A stretch of 64,000 bases of DNA from Udaeobacter sp963725505 (GTDB lineage: Bacteria; Verrucomicrobiota; Verrucomicrobiia; Chthoniobacterales; UBA10450). Each line of letters begins with the position of its first letter. Position 1 is the stretch's first letter. Under the pieces are notes generated by a model. It was not told where the DNA came from, ran no database searches, and saw nothing but the letters and a program-made list of their open reading frames with translations. A program made the position numbers and the translations under genes. This document shows positions 50,023-58,185 of this stretch, piece by piece. The DNA lies in the NCBI GenBank assembly GCA_963725505.1, contig CAVRYN010000005.1, positions 434,001 through 498,000 of the forward strand, read 5' to 3'.

Positions 50023-50378
50023 TGGAGGCGAGGGGAATCGAACCCCTGTCCTCGTCGCTATCCGCGCAAACATCTACATGTGTATCCGGCGATAAATTCT
50101 GAGGAGCCAAGCCATGCACCGGCACACTGCCGGCTCCCGAGCGTCCACGAATTTCCTTCACCATCCGGCGCGGTCGCTCCGCCGTTTGATTAGCCTGCTG
50201 TCCACGTTTGGCGCCGTAGCAGGCGTCCAACTCCAAACGTCACGGTCAATTAAGCCGCGAGAGCGAGATCTTGGTGATCTGCGTTTATTTGTTTTGGTTC
50301 GGTTTTTAACGAGGCCAACGAACCGTCCTCGACATGCCGCCTGCGCTTCCAACGATGAGTCGAAGCCAGTGCGCCCCC
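50023..50378 (-). ncRNA. ssrA: tmRNA (trans-translation RNA)
   Basis: On the minus strand the 5' end GGGGGCGCACTGGCTTCGAC and the 3' end GGGGTTCGATTCCCCTCGCC then TCCA form the tRNA-like acceptor and T arm (GGGGGCG pairs with CGCCTCC through one G-U pair). In the internal frame a tag reading TEPKQINADHQDLALAA ends at TAA, with the typical ALAA-like degron terminus. The length of 356 bases is normal. The CCA is not fully encoded. It rescues stalled ribosomes and tags the incomplete peptide. Confidence 0.95.
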
Positions 50379-50453
50379 AATAATTTACGCTTGAACAAGT
50401 ACCCCTTCTTGCGGTCTGATGCAACAGTCCGAAGGTTCAGCGGAGCGATCTGA

Positions 50454-51404
50454 ATGGCAATCGAAATAACATCTGAATCTTTGACCGGAGCTCACCCGGA
50501 AGAGGCGGCCGCGTACAAGGAGAGTCGCCCCGTAGCGGTTTCGAGATTTTTGCCCGCGGCTAAATCCCGCTGGCGATCCCGCGCGACTCCGCGATGGACG
50601 CGCCGTAATTTCAGCAGTCGCGCACGCGAGCTGTCAGGCGGTGACGCGATCGTCATTTCCATCCCCAATAGCGGTCGCACCTGGGTGCGAACGTTTCTGT
50701 GCGCCTATGTTTGCGCCCGTTACGAACACCCGTTTTCTCTTCATCCCGAAACGTACCACGACTCGCGTATACCGCGGATTATCTATACGCATGATCTGTA
50801 CGAACACTACACAAAGACGCGTTGGTGGGAACGTGTCCGGGGCAAATTCTTGGTCCCGCCTCGCGAGGTCAAGCGAGCCAGGATCATTTTGCTCGCGCGC
50901 GATCCCCGGGACGCATTCGTTTCGCACTATATTGAAATGATCCGGCGTACTACCGAGACAGCTGATGAGCTCAAGAGCCAGGCCGTGGGAGACGTGCTGC
51001 GCGATCCGATTTTCGGAATTGCCCTGATGATTCAAACGATGAACGAATGGCTGAAGGAATTCGCACGGCGGCCCAATTGCATACTCGTCCGCTACGAGGA
51101 TTTGCATCTGACTCCAAATGAACAATTCCGTCGTGTGCTTGCCGCAGTTGGTGAGACCGACCCGCAAACGCGTCATTTCGAAAATGCTTTGGAATTCTCG
51201 CGTTTCGGTAACATGCGCAAGATGGAAGCTTCGCTGGAGTACGATCGACAACTTCTCCAGCCCGGCGATGTGAACGATCCCGAATCGTACAAGGTCCGTC
51301 GCGGCAAGATCGGCGGATACGTTGATTATCTCGAGCCGAGTGACATCGAGTACGCAGACCAAGCGATGGCGGCATTGGATCGGCGGTTCGGCTACCAGAA
51401 ATAG
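50454..51404 (+). CDS. Sulfotransferase-domain protein
   Basis: 316 residues; GGAG eight bases before the ATG. After a basic N-terminus of about 60 residues comes the PAPS 5'-phosphosulfate loop VISIPNSGRTWVRTFLCAYV (about residue 65), then RIILLARDPRDAFVSHYIEM, the 3'-phosphate-binding region, and RYEDLHLTPNEQFRRVLAAV with a final GGYVDYLEPSDIEYADQAM. It should transfer sulfate from PAPS to a sugar or other acceptor. The asparagine synthase gene follows 50 bases later on the same strand, suggesting a shared envelope or exopolysaccharide task. Confidence 0.85.
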   Translation: MAIEITSESLTGAHPEEAAAYKESRPVAVSRFLPAAKSRWRSRATPRWTRRNFSSRARELSGGDAIVISIPNSGRTWVRTFLCAYVCARYEHPFSLHPETYHDSRIPRIIYTHDLYEHYTKTRWWERVRGKFLVPPREVKRARIILLARDPRDAFVSHYIEMIRRTTETADELKSQAVGDVLRDPIFGIALMIQTMNEWLKEFARRPNCILVRYEDLHLTPNEQFRRVLAAVGETDPQTRHFENALEFSRFGNMRKMEASLEYDRQLLQPGDVNDPESYKVRRGKIGGYVDYLEPSDIEYADQAMAALDRRFGYQK

Positions 51405-51454
51405 ACTGCAAACCAAGCCCGCTTTTCCCTGCGCGTCCGAGATAACATTCGCCA

Positions 51455-53311
51455 ATGTGCGGCATAGCCGGCTACGTCACTTCGAAAGAGGGTCATGATC
51501 CAAGCCGGTTTCTGCGGCCGATGGCGGACGCGATGCGCCATCGCGGGCCTGACGATGAAGGTTATTTTCAGCAGGCTGGCGTCGGTCTGGCGGTGCGGCG
51601 ACTTAGCATTGTCGATCTTCTCTGCGGCCGACAACCAATCTCAAACGAGGACGGGACGATCCACGTCGTTTTCAACGGCGAGATTTACAACTACATCGAG
51701 TTGCGCACCGATTTGGAAAAGCGCGGACATCGGCTAAGCACGCGAGGCGATACGGAAACGCTGGTTCATCTTTACGAAGAACACGGAGTAGAGATGCTTC
51801 GCTTTTTGCGCGGCATGTTCGCTTTCGCGCTGTGGGATTCGCGCAAGAAGTTGTTGCTTCTGGCAAGAGATCGGCTGGGAAAAAAGCCCCTCAACTACGC
51901 GCTAATTGACGGCACTCTCTATTTTTGTTCGGAGTTGGCGCCGCTCCTGGATCAAAGGCTCGCCTCATGGGAGATCGAACCCGATGCGCTCGCGGCGTAC
52001 CTGATCTTCGGATTCATTTCTGCGCCGCAGACAATCGTAAAACAAATTAAAAAATTGCCGCCGGCGCACTACTTGGTCTGGCGAGCTGGCGACGTGAAAG
52101 TGCAGCGTTACTGGTCGTTCGATCAATCGGAGAAGATTGTCTGTAGTTACGATGAAGCGCTTGATTTGCTGCGAGAAAAGCTCGACGAAAGCATCCGGCT
52201 CCGGCTTCGCAGCGACGTTCCGGTCGGTCTGTTGTTGAGCGGTGGCCTTGATTCCAACACTTTGCTGGCGCGCCTCGTCCGTGGCCTCGGGCAGAAAGTG
52301 AAGGCCTTCACCATCGGGTTTACGCAGAGGGAATATGATGAATCGGAGATCGCTCGTACGTCAGCGAGACATTTCGGAGTGGAGCATCATCTCCTGGTTG
52401 GAGACCCCGATTTGTTAAAGTTGCTCCCGGATGTAGTGCGGCATTACGGCGAACCTTCAGCGGACAAATCAGTGCTGCCAACAATGCTCTTGTGCGGCCT
52501 GACTAGTCGCTACGTGAAAGTTGCGTTGAGCGGCGACGGCGGCGATGAAGCCTTTGCCGGATATCCGAAGCATTGGCTGAAGAGTTGGCAGCATCATGTG
52601 TCCGGCCTTTTTCCATCGGGATGGCGCGAGCGTTGGACTCTGGATTCGATGAAAGGCGGACTTTGGCAGCAAACTAAAATAATGGAGAAGCTGCGGCGCC
52701 GACTGCTTCCAGAAACGCGCAGCCTGTTTTCGGGTGAGTTCTTCTCGGGTCGCTTTTTTCGATCGATCACCACGCCGGCGCTTCAAAGACGAACTGCCTC
52801 GTTCCTTGGCGGCCTGGTGCACGAATTCTGGAGCGGCAAGCTAAACGCATTCGACCGAATACTTCATTGGGACAACACCGAGCCGCTGCCGTATTCGCTG
52901 CTGACCAAGCTCGACATCGCCAGCATGGCACGCAGTCTCGAGGTGCGTTCGCCATTTCTCGACCATGAATTTGTCGAGCTTTGCGCAAAGCTACCGCGCC
53001 GCTGGAAGGTAAACGGCAAAAAGGGCAAGCGAATATTGCGCGACCTTGTCGCGCCGGATCTGCCGCCAGAGGTGCTGGGCGCGCCGAAACGGGGCTTTTC
53101 CGTGCCGCTTGCGCAGTGGTGGCGCAACGAAGCACGGCAGCAGATTCGCAACGGGCTCTTGCCCCTTCACTCGGCGCTCCAACCTTTCATCGAGGAAAAA
53201 GCCGCCGCTTATCTGCTCGATCAACATCAGGCTGGGCGCGCCAACCATGCCCAGCGATTATGGAACCTTTGGGTGCTAAACGAATGGGCGCGCACCTTCT
53301 TGAGAAATTAA
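51455..53311 (+). CDS. asnB: Asparagine synthase (glutamine-hydrolysing)
   Basis: 618 residues. The N-terminal Ntn amidotransferase domain has Cys2 as nucleophile (MCGIAGYVTS), followed by MRHRGPDDEGYF and NGEIYNYIELR. The synthetase domain has the PP-loop LLSGGLDSNTLLARLV (about residue 265) and ALSGDGGDEAFAGYPKHW. Length and layout match AsnB enzymes, including those in exopolysaccharide clusters that amidate sugars. The downstream neighbour is convergent. With the sulfotransferase in front, a modified-polysaccharide role is plausible, but ordinary asparagine synthesis cannot be excluded. Confidence 0.93.
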   Translation: MCGIAGYVTSKEGHDPSRFLRPMADAMRHRGPDDEGYFQQAGVGLAVRRLSIVDLLCGRQPISNEDGTIHVVFNGEIYNYIELRTDLEKRGHRLSTRGDTETLVHLYEEHGVEMLRFLRGMFAFALWDSRKKLLLLARDRLGKKPLNYALIDGTLYFCSELAPLLDQRLASWEIEPDALAAYLIFGFISAPQTIVKQIKKLPPAHYLVWRAGDVKVQRYWSFDQSEKIVCSYDEALDLLREKLDESIRLRLRSDVPVGLLLSGGLDSNTLLARLVRGLGQKVKAFTIGFTQREYDESEIARTSARHFGVEHHLLVGDPDLLKLLPDVVRHYGEPSADKSVLPTMLLCGLTSRYVKVALSGDGGDEAFAGYPKHWLKSWQHHVSGLFPSGWRERWTLDSMKGGLWQQTKIMEKLRRRLLPETRSLFSGEFFSGRFFRSITTPALQRRTASFLGGLVHEFWSGKLNAFDRILHWDNTEPLPYSLLTKLDIASMARSLEVRSPFLDHEFVELCAKLPRRWKVNGKKGKRILRDLVAPDLPPEVLGAPKRGFSVPLAQWWRNEARQQIRNGLLPLHSALQPFIEEKAAAYLLDQHQAGRANHAQRLWNLWVLNEWARTFLRN

Positions 53312-53344
53312 AGAGGTTTCGCGAGGGGAACTGCTTGTGGTTGG

Positions 53345-54112
53345 TTATGTGCGGCCGGTTCCCCAGCGGCGGTGCAGGAATCGCTCCCAAGGCGAGAATA
53401 AGATTTTGTCCGCCAGCAAACCGATGACGACGATCACGAGCATGATGCCGATGACCTGGTCCATCGCGTTTAATTCGCGACCGTAATGAAGCAGATGGCC
53501 GAGACCAAAGCCGGTCAGGATCGTGACATAAATTTCCGCGGCCATCAGTGAGCGCCAGGCAAACGCCCAGCCCTGTTTCATTCCGCTGATCAAATGCGGC
53601 ATTGATGCCGGTAAAATCACGTGGATCCACCGATGGAATGGCCCCGAGCCCATCGTTCGTGCCGCACGCGCAAAGATCGGTGAAATCGTACGCACCCCGG
53701 TGTCGGTCGCGATCACAACTGACCAGACCGTTCCCATGATAACGACGAACAGCATCGCGCCCTCGGTTTGTCCGAACCACAGCAACGCCAGCGGGACCCA
53801 GCAAACGCTCGGCAACGTTTGCAGGCCGAGGGCGAGCACGCCCACCGTGTCTTCGGCAAATGTCAAAGATGCAGTCAGGAGCCCAAGCGGGAGCCCGATC
53901 GCGAGGCCGATGAAATATCCGACGAGCAAACGCCGCAACGTGACGCCCGATGCGCTAAAGAGGGTGCCATCGCGTGTGGCGTTAACAAGATAATCCATAA
54001 CGCTGCGCGGAGAAGGCAGCAAAACTGGCGACCAAATCTTTGCGTGCACCAAGGCCGCCCAAATCGCGACTAGCGCGACGAAAAATAGGATTGCCAACAA
54101 AGCGCGTCTCAT
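53345..54112 (-). CDS. ABC importer permease (nitrate/sulfonate/taurine class)
   Basis: 255 residues from the ATG at 54112. Six spans with the EAA loop ARAARTMGSGPFHRWIHVIL then PASMPHLISGMKQGWAFAW, the SsuC/TauC type. The N-terminus MRRALLAILFFVALVAIWAA has a near-identical second copy at 54240-54306 that starts exactly where the upstream ATPase gene ends, showing that the original start was displaced by an insertion. Partner genes upstream encode the ATPase and the binding protein. Confidence 0.88.
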   Translation of the reverse strand: MRRALLAILFFVALVAIWAALVHAKIWSPVLLPSPRSVMDYLVNATRDGTLFSASGVTLRRLLVGYFIGLAIGLPLGLLTASLTFAEDTVGVLALGLQTLPSVCWVPLALLWFGQTEGAMLFVVIMGTVWSVVIATDTGVRTISPIFARAARTMGSGPFHRWIHVILPASMPHLISGMKQGWAFAWRSLMAAEIYVTILTGFGLGHLLHYGRELNAMDQVIGIMLVIVVIGLLADKILFSPWERFLHRRWGTGRT

Positions 54113-54306
54113 TTGCAAAAGCTTGTCATCCCGAGCGGAGCGAGGGACCTCCCACTCGAAGATGTCGCATACACAAGCGTTGCCAGCGTGATCAACAGCG
54201 CCGCTGAGAGATCCTTCACTTCGTTCAGGATGACAGAATGAACCAAGGCCGCCCAAATCGCGACTAGCGCGACGAAAAATAAAACTGCGAGCAAGGTTCT
54301 CCTCAT
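54113..54306. repeat. Interspersed repeat inserted with duplicated permease start
   Basis: 54240-54306 repeats about 65 bases of the permease 5' end (54049-54112) with some 85% identity by eye. Between them lies an inverted-repeat element with ends TGTCATCCCGAGCGGAGCGA (54125) and TTCACTTCGTTCAGGATGAC (54233), a sequence type common between genes in many bacteria. The orphaned first copy encodes MRRTLLAVLFFVALVAIWAA and then runs into the element. Confidence 0.75.
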
Positions 54307-55115
54307 TCCACGCTCACCACCGCCTCCGGCGCAAGGTAACCTTTCAACACCGCTGTCAATTTCGATGCGTGCCGGGCAATTTCGATGCTGTTGAAATCGC
54401 GCGGCCGCGGCAGGTTCACTTCAAAGATCTCGCGAATGCGGCCCGGTGTCGGCGTCATGATCACTACTCGATCCGCCAGGCATGCCGCTTCACGTACATT
54501 GTGGGTGACGAAGATGATCGTCTTACGCCGTTTTTGCCAAATCTGCTGGATGTCGCCGTAAAGTTGTTCGCGTGTCATGGCATCGAGCGCGGCGAACGGT
54601 TCGTCCATGAGCAGCACCCGTGGGTTCGGCGCGAGTGCTCGCGCGAGGGCGACCCGCTGTTTCATGCCGCCAGAAAGTTCGTGCACGTTCGCTTCCATGA
54701 ATTTTTCGAGACCCACCAGATGAAGAAAAAATTTCGCGACCTCACGCCGCTCCCGATTATGTAAACCCGGTTTCAACTTCAAACCGAACATCACGTTTCC
54801 GAACGCATTCAGCCACGGAAACAGCGCCGATTCCTGAAACATGACCAGCCGATGCCGCCCCGGTCCGTGCACCGGCTGATTATCCGCCAGCACTCGTCCC
54901 TTGTCCGGTTTTTCCAAACCGGCGATGATATCGAGCAGCGTCGATTTTCCGCAGCCACTCGGCCCGACAATGACGATGAATTCGCCTTCATCGACTTCTA
55001 ACGAAACATCATCCAGCGCGTGCACGGTCTGTCGCTTTTGTCGAAACCATTTTGAGACATGATCGACAATCAGTTTCGCGGGGGGCGGACCCCGCAGCTC
55101 TTCTTGCAGTGACAT
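54303..55115 (-). CDS. ABC importer ATP-binding protein
   Basis: 270 residues. Walker A IVGPSGCGKSTLLDIIAGL (about residue 50), Q-loop VMFQESALFPWLNAFGNV, signature ELSGGMKQRVALARALA, Walker B VLLMDEPFAALDAMTREQLY, H-loop TIIFVTHNVREAACLADRV. The pattern is that of SsuB/TauB/NrtD. It energises uptake by the permease at 53345. Its ATG overlaps the binding-protein stop by one base and its stop overlapped the original permease start (ATGA). Confidence 0.94.
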   Translation of the reverse strand: MSLQEELRGPPPAKLIVDHVSKWFRQKRQTVHALDDVSLEVDEGEFIVIVGPSGCGKSTLLDIIAGLEKPDKGRVLADNQPVHGPGRHRLVMFQESALFPWLNAFGNVMFGLKLKPGLHNRERREVAKFFLHLVGLEKFMEANVHELSGGMKQRVALARALAPNPRVLLMDEPFAALDAMTREQLYGDIQQIWQKRRKTIIFVTHNVREAACLADRVVIMTPTPGRIREIFEVNLPRPRDFNSIEIARHASKLTAVLKGYLAPEAVVSVE

Positions 55116-56071
55116 CAGAGATTTTCGAACAGCTTGGAAAGGTCAGGCGCTGTTTTGATGAAACCGGCCCTGACCGAGTTCTGCATGAATTTTTCGACCG
55201 CAGCGCGCGGCGTTTCCGGTGTGAAAACAATCCGTTTCCATGCTGTCGCGATCAATTGCGGGCTCATGTCGCTCTTGGTTTCTTCCAACAGCTCAGCCTT
55301 GATCAACCGTTGCGCTTCCTCCGGATTTTTTGTGATCCAGGCTGTCAATTCCGCGTGCGCTTGCGCAAATTTTTTCGCCAGATCACGCTGTTGGCTCAAA
55401 AATTTTACACTCGAAACCAGAATCGTCGTTGCCACTTCCTTTTCTTCGACGATCACTTTACCTGATGCTTCCTGCTCAAGGCGCGTTAGCCACGGTTCCA
55501 CAGTCCAAACTGCATCTATTCTCTTCGCCTTAAAAAGGCCTAACTGATCCGGATTTTGTGTTGGAATCACCTGTGCGTCTCCGCCGAGTTGCGTGATCTT
55601 TAGTCCACCGTCTGTCAGCCATGCCCGGCAAGAAATGTCCTGCGTATTCCCTAATTGCGGCGTGGCGATTTTCTTGCCTCGAAAATCGGCGGCTGCTTTC
55701 AAGTTTTGATCCGGCTGAACAACCAAACCCGCGCCGCCGTTGGCCGCGCCCGCGATTAGACGAATCTCTTCCCCATTCGATTTGGTATAAGCATTGAGCG
55801 CCGGCCCGGGACCGACGTAAGTCAGATCAATCGAGTTCGCGAAAACCGCCTCCATCGCACTCGGCCCGGCGTTGTAAACAAACCAATCGATTTTGGTTCC
55901 AAGCCGTTGTTCGAACCAACCTTTGCCCTGGCGGGAGAGCGCGTGTGCAACCACGCCCTGCGCGTGCGTGATGTTCGGAAAATGGCCAACACGTATTTTC
56001 GTTTCGCCGAAACAAAACGCTGCTGCTGCAAACCAGAGCGAGATCGACAATAAAAGCTTGGAGATTTTCAT
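55115..56071 (-). CDS. ABC substrate-binding protein (nitrate/sulfonate/taurine class)
   Basis: 318 residues from the ATG at 56071 with signal peptide MKISKLLLSISLWFAAAAFC; a longer frame upstream is not needed. The SsuA/TauA/NMT1-like fold: IRVGHFPNITHAQGVVAHAL, IDLTYVGPGPALNAYTKSNG, DFRGKKIATPQLGNTQDI and RIDAVWTVEPWLTRLEQ. The RVGHFPNITHAQ start and QLGNTQDI motif are typical of the aliphatic-sulfonate/nitrate/taurine-type group. It is not a lipoprotein: no Cys at the cleavage site. The ligand is not predictable. Confidence 0.9.
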   Translation of the reverse strand: MKISKLLLSISLWFAAAAFCFGETKIRVGHFPNITHAQGVVAHALSRQGKGWFEQRLGTKIDWFVYNAGPSAMEAVFANSIDLTYVGPGPALNAYTKSNGEEIRLIAGAANGGAGLVVQPDQNLKAAADFRGKKIATPQLGNTQDISCRAWLTDGGLKITQLGGDAQVIPTQNPDQLGLFKAKRIDAVWTVEPWLTRLEQEASGKVIVEEKEVATTILVSSVKFLSQQRDLAKKFAQAHAELTAWITKNPEEAQRLIKAELLEETKSDMSPQLIATAWKRIVFTPETPRAAVEKFMQNSVRAGFIKTAPDLSKLFENL

Positions 56072-56139
56072 TCTGCGATTTGTCGATCTTCTCCCTTGGT
56101 GGGCGCAACAATCAAGCGCCGAAACAAACACAATTAAAT

Positions 56140-57027
56140 CTATCGCAGCGGCCGGGCGACAAGGACCCCGCTATCCGAATGGTAGCGGTACAGATATTTC
56201 GAAAGCTCGTCGTCCACGATGACGCGGCCGTAATTGCTCGGAGAGGAAGCGTGCATGAAATGCAGAACGCCATCACCTGTACGCAACGCAAGGCCGACAT
56301 GCGCGGTGGAATAAAGTCCGCTCCTGTCGTTTGAAATGATTCCGATGATGTCGCCGCTGCGCAATTTCGATTCAATGCCTGCGACTTTGCTTTTCGGAAT
56401 TTCATAAAGTGGCCGCGATGAGACGTTCGCTTCCATGCGCGCGAGCGGTCCCAGCAGTGAGCGATTCGCGGCGAGATACCTGTAATGTCGCCAGCCGGCG
56501 CTCATCTCCCGCGCGGAATGCGGCACGCTGCGGCCACCGAGGTCGCGCGTCAGATCCTCGATCAGACCGCGGCGATCGTTGTCGTAAAGCCAGTCCTCCA
56601 AGTAATGCAGGCGCGAGAGATATTCGCCGGTGCACTGGCCGCCGCGATATCGATCTTGCTCGATGTAATACAGCATGCGCTCCGGCGTCCAATTCGATTC
56701 CGGTTCGTTCAGCATCCGGGCGAAACCGAGCGCGATCTCGAAAAACGTCCAGCAATCCATTCCGTTGAAATTCACCGATGGCGACTCGATCCGGTTGTCG
56801 ATCTCCAGAGTGAAATGTTTGTAGCGCGTCCCGACCAAAGCTTGTCCGACCGCTGCAGTGCGTTCACCAATCGGCAGCGCTTTCCAGTTTTCCGCTTTAG
56901 CCTTTGCCACCAGCCGATTGAATTGGTCTTGTCCTTTAAAAACCGTGCTAAGCGGCAACCGCGACTCGTACGCCAACGCGACCGAGCAGATTAACAATAT
57001 GGGAACGAAAACTTTCCAAGTCCGCAT
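56140..57027 (-). CDS. DUF1460 protein, amidase-like (NlpC/P60-related)
   Basis: 295 residues from ATG 57027 with a signal peptide (VFVPILLICSVALAYE). DUF1460 features: RTAAVGQALVGTRYKHFTLE, then the nucleophile region NFNGMDCWTFFEIALGFARM (Cys at about 95), YLEDWLYDNDRRGLIEDLTR, SGDIIGIISN and the catalytic His in STAHVGLALRTGDGVLHFMH (about 246). The family is a papain-like NlpC/P60 relative, and a solved member acts as a cell-wall N-acetylmuramoyl-L-alanine amidase-like or gamma-D-glutamyl hydrolase. A periplasmic murein role is inferred. Confidence 0.83.
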   Translation of the reverse strand: MRTWKVFVPILLICSVALAYESRLPLSTVFKGQDQFNRLVAKAKAENWKALPIGERTAAVGQALVGTRYKHFTLEIDNRIESPSVNFNGMDCWTFFEIALGFARMLNEPESNWTPERMLYYIEQDRYRGGQCTGEYLSRLHYLEDWLYDNDRRGLIEDLTRDLGGRSVPHSAREMSAGWRHYRYLAANRSLLGPLARMEANVSSRPLYEIPKSKVAGIESKLRSGDIIGIISNDRSGLYSTAHVGLALRTGDGVLHFMHASSPSNYGRVIVDDELSKYLYRYHSDSGVLVARPLR

Positions 57028-57057
57028 ATCGCCCACAACTCAACGCGGAATTCATTT

Positions 57058-58092
57058 TTGAGCAACCGCATTCCTCCTGCTGCAAAGAGTTTTACTTCAC
57101 TGGAGCAGACTTATATCGTTGGCATTGTGCCAATTCGTTTTCCCAAAAAGAGCCGGCGAAATATTGTTCGCCAACCGTCGCGGGATGGCGCGCCTGGCCC
57201 GCGACTGCGGGATTCCACGCGCGTCCGGCTGCGTCCGCGAGCGGACTGGCACAAGCGCAATTTTCTTACCAGCGTGTTGATCCCCTCGCTTTTTGTGAAG
57301 CGTTCGGGTGGTCCGGCGGCTCCGCACTTCCCGAAAATCCGCGAAGGCGAGATCTGCATTACTTGGATCGGTCACGCCTCATTTCTCATTCAAACCCACG
57401 AGGTCAATATCTTGATCGACCCGATCTGGTCGAAATGGCTCAAGGTAATCAAGCGGTTGAAACAACCCGGCTTCGAAATTCATCATTTGCCTTCGATTGA
57501 TTTTGTCCTGGTTACGCATGCCCATTTCGATCATCTCGACCGGCGAACCCTGCGTCGCGTCGCTGCAAATCAACCGATCGTCGTGCCAATGGGTGTGGGA
57601 AATTTGGTGCACGACCTCGGGTTTCATATCGTGCATGAGCTGGATTACTGGCAGACGGTCGAGCTTGGGCCGCTGAAAATTTCTCTCACTCCCTGTCACC
57701 ACTGGGGCGCCCGGTTCCTTGCGGATTTGCATCGTGATTTTGGCGGATTTGTGATCGCGTCGAATGGCCGCGCGATTTTTCACTGCGGCGACACTGCCTA
57801 TTTCCCGGGGTTCAAGGAAATCGGCGACCGCTTTAACATTGACGTCGCATTGCTTCCCATTGGCGCTTACGAAGCGCCGACTGGCCGCGAAGTTCACATG
57901 AACCCAGAGGAGGCAGTGAAAGCATTTCTTGAGCTGCGTGCGGACACTTTGATCCCGATGCATTACGGAACTTTCCCTCTTGGCTTCGAGCCGCTTCACG
58001 AACCGCCGCAACGATTGGTCGCAGCCGCTCGGGCCCATGGCGTCGAGGAGAAAGTCCTCGTGATGACCGAGGGCAAGCCGGTCGTCCTGTAG
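57058..58092 (+). CDS. Metallo-beta-lactamase-fold hydrolase (NAPE-PLD-like)
   Basis: Up to 344 residues. The start is uncertain: TTG at 57058, or an in-frame GTG such as 57274; the conserved part begins ICITWIGHASFLIQTHEVNI. The metal motif is THAHFDHLDRRTL (HxHxDH), followed by TPCHHWGARFLADLH, FHCGDTAYFPGFKEIGDRFN and MHYGTFPLGFEPLHEP. This is the NAPE-hydrolysing phospholipase D-like branch, close to UPF0173. All metal ligands are kept, so it is a functional zinc hydrolase, perhaps on phospholipid-type substrates. Confidence 0.87.
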   Translation: MSNRIPPAAKSFTSLEQTYIVGIVPIRFPKKSRRNIVRQPSRDGAPGPRLRDSTRVRLRPRADWHKRNFLTSVLIPSLFVKRSGGPAAPHFPKIREGEICITWIGHASFLIQTHEVNILIDPIWSKWLKVIKRLKQPGFEIHHLPSIDFVLVTHAHFDHLDRRTLRRVAANQPIVVPMGVGNLVHDLGFHIVHELDYWQTVELGPLKISLTPCHHWGARFLADLHRDFGGFVIASNGRAIFHCGDTAYFPGFKEIGDRFNIDVALLPIGAYEAPTGREVHMNPEEAVKAFLELRADTLIPMHYGTFPLGFEPLHEPPQRLVAAARAHGVEEKVLVMTEGKPVVL

Positions 58093-58102
58093 GAAATATT
58101 TT

Positions 58103-58185
58103 CTGGCCACAGATGAACACAGATGAAACACAGATTTGAGGATCTTCTTTTCTGCATCTGTGAAAATCCGTGTTAATCAGTGGCT
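58103..58185. repeat. CACAGATG-type inverted repeat
   Basis: CCACAGATGAACACAGATG on the left and, inverted, CCACTGATTAACACGGATTT and CACAGATG on the right. A common intergenic repeat style. It overlaps the apparent first 17 codons of the next gene, whose true start is therefore uncertain. Confidence 0.6.

Noticed and set aside
49825..50424. Open frames on both strands crossing the tmRNA
   Set aside because: They overlap a structured RNA whose ends and tag frame are clear; translated products contain only RNA- and repeat-derived sequence.
50634..51455. Minus-strand 273-codon frame opposite the sulfotransferase
   Set aside because: The plus-strand frame carries the PAPS loop and good ribosome site; the antisense frame shows no motif.
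57379..58131. Minus-strand 250-codon frame opposite the metallo-hydrolase
   Set aside because: Shadow of a gene with a complete HxHxDH motif; no features of its own.
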